A stretch of 64,000 bases of DNA, taken from Fragum whitleyi. Taxonomy: Eukaryota > Mollusca > Bivalvia > Cardiida > Cardiidae. The position numbers and the translations under genes were made by a program. The number at the start of each line of letters is the position of its first letter. The first letter of the stretch is position 1. Where the stretch lies: assembly GCA_948146395.1 (NCBI GenBank), contig OX411547.1:62563610-62627609 (forward strand). The letters run 5' to 3'. Shown here piece after piece: positions 49,901 to 61,900 of the stretch. The notes under the pieces were generated by a model. It saw only the letters and a list, made by a program, of their open reading frames with translations, made no database searches and had not been told where the DNA came from.

Positions 49901-52900
49901 TTGTCTACTTTATAAAATCTACCAACAGGTCTGTAAGTGTCGTTGGTGTCGAAAATTCGTATAATTACTTGAACTATTCCGCAATTAGAAAGGCCCAGGG
50001 TTCCCAACTGGGTGTCCAAACTGTATCGATCACTAATCGTTGGCGAGCGGCCGGGCTAAATTGGGTCATTTGCCGTAGACCTGTCGATTTTGTTCCATCG
50101 AAGACTTATTTTTTTCTGGTTTTGACATTTGACTTCCGCAAACAGTAACGACGCCTCGCCGGCGTATCGGTGGCTATTCGATGAATCGCTTGTTTAAACC
50201 GATATTCAATACCTGCATCATCCTAATTTGTGCATTATCGCTGGCCAAGTGAGAAGATGTCGTCATGTCAGCGATTCCATATTTTGTCGTAAATCTAATA
50301 TTGCCGACGTCCGGTCGACGCATCGAAAATCCAACGACATAGAGGAAAAATCGTTTTGATTTTTTTTTTCAGTGTCGATCTATATTTCATTGGGTGATCA
50401 ACAGTAGATACATTTTCAGAAGTGGCGGAGCCACAAGTGAAATTATAGCTTTTGTTTCTCATGAAATAAAATATCAATTTATCTTACCTGAAAAACAAAC
50501 GATTACTCTCTTTTGAAAAATTAGACAAAATTTGAAAATTTAAATGACAAATCTTCTTAAAGCGCGTCCTTTTGCGTGTGATGAGAAGGCAACGTCATTA
50601 AGATTTTTATATTGGGCAAAACAACTCCAATTAGAGTGAAATGAACGAAGGCAGAGTATATCTTTTTTCATTTATTTATTTATTTATTTAAATTTACTGG
50701 TTTGCGGGTGCGGTTTTCATTTAATTATCTACCGTTATTTCTTGATAAAACACTGAAAAGCAATAAAGAAATATTTTAATCATATGTTCTTAGCTTTTTT
50801 CAACATACATCGTAAGTTTCGTTAAAAGCTTTGTTTGTATACACCGACTTCATGCTCTATATTTAGATTATAACACATCCAGAAGATGCCTTCCACCTTG
50901 ATAGTTTGATGCTTATTTCTCAATCAAAACTGACTGAATTTCTTTCTCTTTTCTACCCTTTTCATACAAAGAAAAGATAAACATATTTAACCAAAAAAAG
51001 TTAACAATATAGCAAACCAAATTAGGAACTATTCTTTAGACAGTCAATATCTATTCGAAGTTCAAGCTTTTGTCTTTAGAGATACCATTAAATGTTTTAA
51101 AAAATCTTTACACGTCACGAAATCAAAACGCAAGCATAGGCGATGATACCTCGACATGACTTTAATGATTGCTCTATTTCCTTCTAAAAAATATGATCGC
51201 ATCAGTAGACTGACAAAAGCAGAAACATCATTATCTAGTGCATTATGTCCTAATTGAAAGTTGGCCGCCGCCATAGCGCATTTGGTAGCGCGTCGGACTG
51301 TCAATCTAGAGGTCTCGGATTCGATCCCCAACGGCGACACTCGTCCTTTCCGACTATGTGTCTTCTACCAAAGGGTTGGTAATCGTAGACCTATATATAA
51401 TAGCAGCGGGAGGCAAAAGGATGTGATGGTGGAACTGGTGTGAGAAATACCAGGAATCCATTGTTAGTGCACCAGCAGTCGCGATATAACTGAACGATTG
51501 TTGAAAGCGGTGTAAAATCCCATTCAAGTAAACCTTATTGAAAGTATACGGGGCAGTCTTGTCGAATGCAGGTTATTAAAATTAAGTAGAATAAGTTCCA
51601 ATTGCGATTTAGTTGTGACAGTAGGCCTATTAAATACATAATTTTGATTACTTTAAAAGGTGTTCTTTTCAATTAGAAATAGGGATTGATAAAAGACAAT
51701 AACCACTCTTTTTATAATATTGTCAAAACAAATGTTATCATGGGGTATTTGCTGGATTTAGTTCAAAGTGCTGTGTTCGGTTCACCAAATGCTATTATGC
51801 GCTCACCGCGCACGGTTTCGAACTGTTTTATTGCGAACAACCTATGTAGAATGCAACGCAAGCGCTTTCAAAAATAACAGGTTGCTAAGCAACACAAGGT
51901 TTTGAGATAAAGGTCTAAGTTTTGACATTGTTCTTGAATGAAATGACCACTTCCAGTTGTCTCTTGAAACAGGCCAGCTGTATATCAAATATAAGCTCTA
52001 AAGAAAAATGAGTTAACAAGTTCATTAGCTGACAGAAAGATGGAGAGACAAACTTATTTGTCAACGTTGCAGGATAGAAATCATCTTAGATAGATGCGCC
52101 CACATTTGAAATGATAAAACAACATGCATTTCCGATATTTTATTGGTTATTGTACCTCCATACTAACGAATCACACTTAAAATCAAAGGACTGACGGTCC
52201 TGAAAGTCGCCATGAGGATGATACCATGATATTTTGGAACTTTGGTTATTTGTGATCTATAACTCAGATTTTGAGACAAGAATAACCTGACAGTATTGTT
52301 TACAGGCAAACAGATGATAAGAGATCACAATAGCTCACCCCAAGAACTTACTGATCTAAAAACAGCTGAATTACAAGCTCCTTTTGTTCAGGTTGTTGTT
52401 CAATTTCAGATGCTAAGCCTTTTCTATCAATTCAAGGGTTCTGTTTTGCAGATTCTAAGCTTAGAATCTGACTGATCGAGTGTAGTTTTACAGCACTTTT
52501 AACAGTATGTCATATTGTGAAAGATGGAACACCTACACATCGATTTCCAACCACTATTACCACAACCTCTCTGAGCATCCAGTGTTTTATTGCACTTAAG
52601 TTTATGATTATCAACAATTAACCAAACGGCGAAATTTTGGGGTGATGCAATTTGAAAAGAGTCGCAGACGACAAAATATATTTTATTAACCCTTTCCCAA
52701 ACAACGACATTTTTCACTTTCAATTTCAAACTCCTGAAAATCAAAATCCAAAGTCAATTTCCAGTTCAAAATGTATCAATTGTCAAATGTTATTCATAGA
52801 GAATATCAAGTTAAAACAAAAACCTGGTTCAATTTCCTGATAATGTTCATTGGTGCATGTAGATCTAGTTTTTGTTTCAAACCTCAATGATCAAGACAAT

Positions 52901-55900
52901 TCATATTAATATAAGCGGTTAGTGGTCCAAGCAATTGGACAGATATGCAAAGTATAAACACTACAAAAAACCCAACCTCTGAATAATCGTATTTTTTGAA
53001 AAAAAAAACCCAAAAAAAACGAGCTTATCACTTCAGTTCAAAACGAAAGTAAAACCTAGCTGGCTGATTTGACAAGTTGTGTACTGGATTATCAAAATCG
53101 TAGTATCATAAAAGCGGTTACAAAATAAAATTAGATCAATACAATGGAAGCCCTCGGCTCAAGCACTATCAGAATATTTTTTAATATAAATTGCCCACGC
53201 ACTAATTAATTCATCAAATACACTGAACGAATATTTGTGTGGATGTGAAGACCGGTACCGATTTTGTTTACATGTATAAATCTGGGGCGTCAATCTTTCC
53301 AATATGGCGGCCTACGGCTACGGCTTGAGAATCGCTAGAACGATGTTTTTGAAAGGCTAAATCAATGATGTGGATGGAAGTTTTCCGTTAAATTCAACGT
53401 TGATTGATAAATGAATAAAAACAGACGGACAAGCCAAAACAATCTGTCTACTCACCTAGTGATTAAACGTGAAATACAAAGATCGATGATTTTCCTGACA
53501 ATAAAATTTGAAGAATCCTCGGCGACCTAATTTTGCAACTCAAATTTACTTTGACATCAAGATATCCATTATGAAGTTTTCATAAGATTGTGTTTATCTT
53601 CAAAATGAAAAATATAAGTCAAAGTATTACAATAAACAAACAAAATAGCTGTTTTTTTTTAAAAAACTGTCTGCACTACTTTTTGGTGTCATTGGGTCCT
53701 GTGCAAAGAGATAGAGTAAATTCCAGAAAAAGTAGTCCTTTGCCTAAACCAGTATACAGACACCCTGTACACTATCATATACACATATACACCCTTCCAG
53801 CTAATCGCAATAAGTCTGCCATTTTGACAAATGGCGACTCAAAAATGATCAGATACGTCATCCTTGTATACAATCATGATGTATCAACGATTATGGTTTC
53901 TTTCATTTTGGAACGACCCCTCTAAGTCAGAAGTCAGACATCCGATGTCCGAAGTCCACCTAAGTGGATAATCTCTAACTGTAACGTGTAATTTCATTAA
54001 CCATTTCAGAGTTTGTGTGTCCAAATGGACGCGAGCCCTTCTCTAAACCATACTGTGGTAGAGGACTCAGTTGTCCTAAAGGCTTTACTTGTGAATATCC
54101 AGAGGGCGAAAAAAGCTTGTATGGTTTCTGCTGTATCGGTAAGTTGTCAGTGTTTATATTCTGGTAGGGCAGAATTTAAATAGCGTACCGTTGTCAGAGT
54201 TACAGATAGTTTTTTTTGTTATTTTAGACCAAAGTATTTCAATAATTATAGCAATAACCCTATGATGTTGGTACTCATTGGAATTGTCTCATTGAGAAAT
54301 AAAGATTTAATGCTGGCTTTACCCCTCCTTATCTGTACCCCTGTGAGAGTTAAACCGAGGAAAAATTGATGGCACAAAATCAGTAAAACATGTTCATTTT
54401 ATTTTGAATTTATCTTTTTATCCTCTATATGTCATAGGCTCTATGCATTTCTGTCAAATTTAAAATGCAATAGTCTTAAAACTAATATTTCCAAAAACAA
54501 ACAAAAAAAAAGAGCGAGGGAAAGAAAAGCTTCTCAAACAAATGAAGACATAATCTAAAAAAAGAGTATTAAATCGCTAAATGTGTTAAATGTCCTAATG
54601 AAACATTGCATTTGATTGCATGTCAAGCGCATTCACACATCTCATACCAAAAGACTTCAAGGGCTTAGCGCAATACTATTGTAAATAAATATATAGGCAC
54701 TTACAATAGTTTTGAATTCCCCCTTCGACTTGTCAATAATAAAAAAGAAATAGGTGCTATCTATCATGCCTATGGCTCTGTGTAATTAACAAGCTTGACC
54801 AAAATTACCGTGTCGATATAAAGAACAAGATTGTGTGGGGAATGAGCACTTTCGTTTCCTGAAAAACAGTGTAGGTGTAGTAAAATGAGATTTCCGTTTT
54901 AATGAATACAAATGCAGTGCGCAAATCCCTTCCCAACAAATGTGTGTCGTTAAGTGAAAATGCCGTTGTAAAAAACGGGAGTTTACTGTATTAAGCGACC
55001 ACTTACGGCACCACCCATAAAAAAGCAGTCGTAAAAGAGATTAATCGCATAGTACATGTTTTGTTTACAAATAAGAAACATATGCTCCTAAACGAATATG
55101 TATATTTTTTTACCATTGATACGTTTCTAGTCGACTTTATCACAATAGTATTCATTTACGGTAATTTTTAGATCAATTATATCAACAATTTCATATATTT
55201 ATGGAAGAGAGTTCTGATATTGATTAATCTGGTCGCGTGCCAGACGTGGTTTCTCGAGCAAGATGGGCTGTAGTTCGCCATAGTTTAAAAAGACATCACA
55301 CGCAGAGATTGGCCTTAAGGGTCACATATTTTAGCCTGTGCGTAAGATTTCAAACAATTTCAATTATGCGCAAAGCAAAGACTCTGACCGGCCTGTGTAT
55401 CCGCACAGTCTGACCAGAGCCATCACTATGCGCTTAGTAGATAGAAAAAGTCTCAAAGTATCTGTAGAACAGCAGGTGAATTCATAGTAACATTTTGTGG
55501 CTGTCTACGCCTCTCAATAATTGCACCTAACTTACATTTCAAATTGCTGGAAATGTCATGCATAGGCTCATATATAATTTTTTTCTAGTTACATAATTTT
55601 GATCAAATTTTCCCCGTTTTAATTCCAGATTGCACATTTGTGAGATGCGGAAAACCTGAATGTGAAAACCCAATACGGCTTGCGACAGATTGTTGTTTCA
55701 GATGTCCAGGTATGCTAGTCTACATTTTTAGTAGTCTTTTCGTGCAGTCGTATCAAATGTAAAATTGACAAGGGGAATAGTTTTGTTTTAACAAGTATGA
55801 CGTCCATATTTTGAACGATATGATAGGAGAAGAAGAGGGGGGGGGGGGGGGGGGGTGTACAAACCAATCGCTCTCGTTCGAACTTTACAAATGATAAACT

Positions 55901-58900
55901 CAGCATAATAAAGACGCATTGGTATTTATATGCGACATGAGGCGGGACCAGGGCAATCTGTAACTCCAAACAATGAATGTTTGAAAAGCCGTTGATTTCA
56001 TTCTAATACAGGAAGGTGGAATGAATAGCTTCAGCATACAAGCATAGGGTTGAAAAATTTTATCCCAGTCAGAATGCAAAATTAACGCAGTCTAGATAGA
56101 CTCGACATTTCACACCTTAAAGTTAGTGCAACATCGTGAAATTGACACGGTGAATTATTTTGGAAAAATTTTGGAGTGATATTGAATGAGTGAGAGGAGC
56201 GATTTTTAGTGAAATCTAAGGGAGGTAATCCAATATCGCTCATTTTATCCGGGAAAAACAAAATTAGCATTATTTATTACCTCCCTTTAATAAAATATTC
56301 TTACAAAGTCTATAAATAGCTTATTATTTTTTCAAGACCCAATCAGACGCTTCACGATGTTATTCACTGTACACAGATGTTCCTTTTTCGCCACATGGGT
56401 CACATATCCATTTTATTTTCAATTTGATCACAGAACCATGTGTTGTTAATGGAGTCACCTACCCCTCAGGGACGTCGTTTATGAACCAATGTAACCAGTG
56501 TACTTGTAACAACGGAAACGCGTTCTGTACAAAGATTGGATGCCGTATGTAGTTTTATCATCATTATTATAATTATCATTATTATTATTATAATCATTGC
56601 CATGAGATTTTATATACAGTAAACCTTGTATTAAGCGACCACTTACGGGACTATCAAATAATGGTCGTTAAAGAGAATGGTCCCTTAGAACACGTTTTGT
56701 GTGCATATAAGAAAACATAATTTAATTGAATATGTATGTACTAAGTGCGAATTTCTCAATAATCCTTTGTTGTTTAAACTCAATAGAATCGTCATATTGA
56801 CGATTCTATTGAGTTTTAACAACATATGATTCATTTACAATAATTTTAAGACCAATTATGTCTAATTTTTAAGATATTTCAATTATAGAAAGGGATTTTG
56901 AAACCGGTCGCTTAATAAAAGCGGTCGCTTAATAGACGCGGTCGCTTGGGCAATGTCGACTGTACTTAAAAGCGATATCCTTTAAGTTTATAACGTTAAT
57001 AAATTTTGCGAAGGAAAAAAATCTGACTATCAAATCACTTAATTATTCTTCATTTTATTTATGTAAAGACAAAAAATCATTTTACGTGTAAGTTTACGAA
57101 CAGAATGATGTGAAATAGGCCCGGACGTTTTAGTTACTACTGTAGAAGCAACTTTGATTTTGGACTTACGCAAAATGACCGTTATATGTTTACTTAAACA
57201 GGCCCCGGTTTTTCATGTTCATATTTTGTTTACCGTTTGTTGATGAATATAAATTTCAAAAGTGAATTTATTTTCTGACTAGCATGAGTATAGGGTGCAC
57301 TTGAAAAGAAACACTTATAGTTTATTGCTATAGTAAGTAGCAAAATCCCATGTTTTCCGATATTTTTTTGACGGGCAGATATTGACAATACAGTTAATTG
57401 CTAACTCAGCGCTCCATTCATTCCAAAAACTCACTCAAATAATTAAAAAAACAACAACACCGAAATCGTTAAAACAATTTGACATCGCTCAAAGCGATCG
57501 ACATTTGATTGATATTTATCAGATTTATATGTCTTTTAAGGAGTCTAATTGATCTTGAAGACTCACAAATTGGAAAGTTGGCAAAAATTTTAAAAAAAGA
57601 GGTAATAATTATTGCTAATTTCGTTCAAGTTAGACAAAATTAGCTATATTGGATTACCTCCCTGAAACTCCTTTCAAATACTGCTCCATGCGCTCATTGA
57701 ATATCATTCCAAACGCATTTCACAATCATTCAATTTGTCAATTTCACGATTTTCTTTACTGTTACTTATCCGTTTTTGAAGAAAATCTGAGTGCCATAGA
57801 AAAAACTCAAGTCATTGTCCTCAAATGACCCGTAACTTCACTTCTAGTTGGGTGTGATTCCGGACTACCAGCTTTAGAGAACCCTAAATGTACTAAAAAC
57901 AGTGACTGTCCAGATGGCTACGGCTGCGAATTTCCCACGTCTCCTATCCTGGTATTGCCTATCCATCTGACTGCAAAGAAGTCAGGGTTCTGTTGTAGAA
58001 GTAGGTACCATGTGAGTCCAGTCCTAACACTCGCAAAAATATTGCGCGAAGAAATAGAATAATGAATACTAACTGTTTTATGTTTGAGTTAAGAGAATCG
58101 TCAAAGTAACACTTATCCCTAGAAAACCATTCTAAAACATTTAGTAAGAGTTCCATGCATTCATTCTATACACTCACACAAATCAATCAAAATCGCTCCT
58201 AAATCCATCGAAAATACTTCGAAAGCGCTGAAAACAAAAGGAAGTGAAATATCGCTATTTTCGTTCAGTGTGGAAAAAATATTCGTGTAGCAGGTGAGTA
58301 GAACATTTTTCGAGAAGCGGTCGGGAAAGTCGTGCATCGATTGGGTCATTCGGAACATCACTCGGCCATTTCCGTTAACTTCTGTAAACTGCAACTGACC
58401 TCGGATGTATATAAGGCGGATTGGTATGTAACAAAATTGTGAATTTTGTTAGGCGAAAACAGTGTAAGAAAAACTAGCGGGGAAACAACCGGCTCTATCT
58501 TTAGTTGATTTTTTTAACAGTAATTAACGGCTGAAAATTCTTAATTTTTGAGAATGACGAATCATTCTCAAAAATTAAGATTTTCAGCCGTTATTATAGA
58601 ATCTAAATATATTTATATAAGGATACGGTGGTTTCAAGTCAGTGACTTAAACGAGTAGCGTTGGCGACGTTGAATGTTTTCACTCAAAGTTTCGAGGTCT
58701 ATCGCCATTTTAACTGACGTCATCGATTTTTTCCGTAATTTTAAAAAACAGTCCGTCAATGTACATCCGAGGTTGATCGTGAGATTGGCCGAGTGGTGTT
58801 CCGAATGCGATAGGGTGTGAATTCGAGATGATCGTGATTAAGGTGGCAATGGACAGCGGCCTCCCGACTCTGTATACCGGAAGTGGGTTTTCGTTTAATT

Positions 58901-61900
58901 TACGGCTCTTTCTGCGCGTTGTTTAAAAAGACAGGTTTTCGTAAGATTCTGCTTATGGAAATAACGAAGAATAATGATGGTCAAATTTCATAACTTAGTT
59001 TCTTTTCAACATTTAATGTCAATTGAATGACTGGATCATTAAATTTAACAATAAAAATGCGTTAAAAGCGTCATTCAATTAGGAGGGGTCACTGTAAAAT
59101 AACGAAAAACTTTTTTATTTGCATGGAAAGGTATGCTGAATTTTTTACCAAATAAAGGCAAAGTATGGGTTTTAAACATATTGGAAAATAAGAAAAATTC
59201 ATTGGGTAATTTCTTAAAAAAATTGGTTTTTATGACACTTTAACCCCCTAAAATTACAAAAATTAGGGCTTTTTTAACTTTTGAGGGCAAATTGTGCAAA
59301 TGAAATTGATCAAAGAGAAATTTTCTTGGCAACAGCCATTGTGCACATGTATAAGGTCTATCAAAATATATTTGTTTTATAGCTATAAGCTAGTGCTTAG
59401 TTTATACTAAACCTAAAACGAATATAAACGTTTTACTGAAAAATGGCCAATACCACTCAAGGGCAGATAACTCTAACATGAAAACGGTCATGGAAAGGTA
59501 CCTTCAAATTTTGATACAATGACTACACAACGTTTATCTACAACATATGTGACCAAGAAAAAAATTCATTGGGCGGAAAAATTTAACGCCATGTGTCCAT
59601 TGCTACCTTAAGTAGTTTAGAAGTTGGTTGTGATTCACGTTTTCCCCCGACCTTTACACGAGCATTCTTGGTTTTTCTCGATCGCTATTCGAGGGAAGGT
59701 CTTGAAGCAGTCGAACACAGATCGAGCTTGATGGTTTAAATATATTTTATTTGCATAGTAAAACAATTGTACTTAATAAATTGACAAATTTCAACATAAA
59801 CATGCAAAAGGATAAGAACGAAAGCGGAGCTCAAAAGGTTCTTTTCCCTGTTGATGGCTTAATATGTATACGCATATGTTTATAGATGTTTTAGGAAAAA
59901 GGTAGTTTGTTTTCATTTATTCTTTTAACTTATAGAGAATACTTAATTTGGGTTAGACAAGATAGTATTATTTGGCTAATTTCGCCTGAGACTCATTGCA
60001 TATTCCGTATATCTTCGGAAGATTTCCGAGTTCTAACTTCATAAACCGTGAGTAATTTATTCATAAATACACAATTAAACCAGAGACTGGGAGCAAGAAA
60101 TAATAGCTCAGTCGATACAGGTGCGTACTCTCAATCATACATCCTTGAGTTCAAACCTCCGACGTGCCTTTTTTCATACTTTTTTCGTCCCTCTTGAAAG
60201 CTCTCACTAAGGGAATATTTTTTTCTCTTTGATATTAAAAAACGACCACTTCCAGTTTAATCCTTTTGCGTCATCTCATGTGCAAAGAAGTCTTTATCAC
60301 TGTATACAAGTGAATAATCAACCGAACTTACGAGGGTTGTCCCAAGAATTCGTGAACTTTTGCGATAATTTTTATTTGAAACGTCCGATGAAACTAAAAA
60401 TTACCAGTAATGTGGACCAATCATTTTGCTTTATTCTGGTGTGACTACAGAGGGATATTTTCAATACTCGCGAAGATATGAATTAAACGTAACACTAGTA
60501 AATGGGTGTCGGCGTATTAACGTCGTTTTATAATACGTGAAACGTCGTTTCAAAACTGAATCACTTCTTATCAAAGTAGTGTTGTTACCGGCCCTATATA
60601 CTTGTTACAAAGAAAGAACCTATGTCAAAACATGTCTCAAAGCATTGTTGATATAAACTTTTGTTATGCATTCAATCAGATATTTGATTTTAAGTCATTT
60701 CCCCAATCTTTTACGTGGAAACGCACTATCGTATTTCTTTAACCCGAAAATGGGTGAGTAAAGTAAATGTTGATGTTTTTTTTTAATGCAAATTTCTATA
60801 TCTTTAGACATTTCAAAATAGGAACTTTTAATGTTTTGTACGCACAGGAAATAAATATTTTGGTTTTGAATACCTTAGTATTACACTACCACTACCTTAA
60901 TTCATCGAGATAGACCCACCAAGGAAATCTGGGATTTCGTGGAAACCGCTTCCGAATCTCATTTGCTGCCGAAAGTGCATGCATATTTCTTTAAAATCTC
61001 GATACCTATCGTTTAATTGCACCACTCATATCAAACTACACACTGCTGATTTTTCTTACGAGTATTCGCAGTTTCTGTATCCCACCAGGCGTTCTGATTG
61101 ACGTCGCCGAAAATGTATTTTATTCATTTATCAACGCTTCTCGAATTAGTTCTTCCTAACCTAATCTTGTTTTCCTGACATTCTTTAAGTCAATTGCACT
61201 TTTATTCCTCGTTTATCCGTAAATAAAGAGTATGCACCACAAAAAGATAAGGTCATTCCTTATTTCGAATTCTTTTATGGTCTGCATAGACCTTATTTCG
61301 CGATTCAGACCTTATTATGAACGAATTTGTGCGCCGAGCGTTCCGTTGACGTCGCCATTTTCACGCCTTTTGACTTGCACTCGGACAAAACAAAACGTCA
61401 TAACTGCACACTGCGTAATGTCATTTGTATGAAAATACACATGCGTGAACTCCAGAATTATCTGCTTTCAGCAATGGTTGTTTTATATCAAACTCAGCAT
61501 GAATATTGAAATAAATGGCGTTCAAACTTCTACCATATGAGATTCGTAAGTAATAAATTTGACGTGCGCCGACCACCCCTACTGAGTGTGTCTTTTAAAG
61601 CTTTATTTCTCAACATGACCATATTAAAATCGTAAAACCTTTACCAATGTATTGCAAATTAACGTGTGTTGTCAACTTACGAGTTTTATTTAAATTGGAC
61701 GCTGGATTTTTGAATAATCGAAAAAGTTCACGAATTTCTGGGACGGCCCTCGTATGTATCTTAAATCGCGATGAAAATAAGTTTCCGATTTTTTGAGAAA
61801 AGGACATAATTCCACTGCTAAGCCTTGTTTTGAGCCCGTCCCCGAAACCACGAAGAAGAATAAAACACTGCCAAAGTTACCACATAGGTACTCGATATCA

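Noticed and set aside
49770..50148. Overlapping open frames in intron 13
   Set aside because: No recognisable domain, no splice framing and composition like surrounding intron.
61232..61509. Open frames inside the mariner-like element
   Set aside because: No helix-turn-helix or DDD/DDE motifs seen; they look like chance frames.
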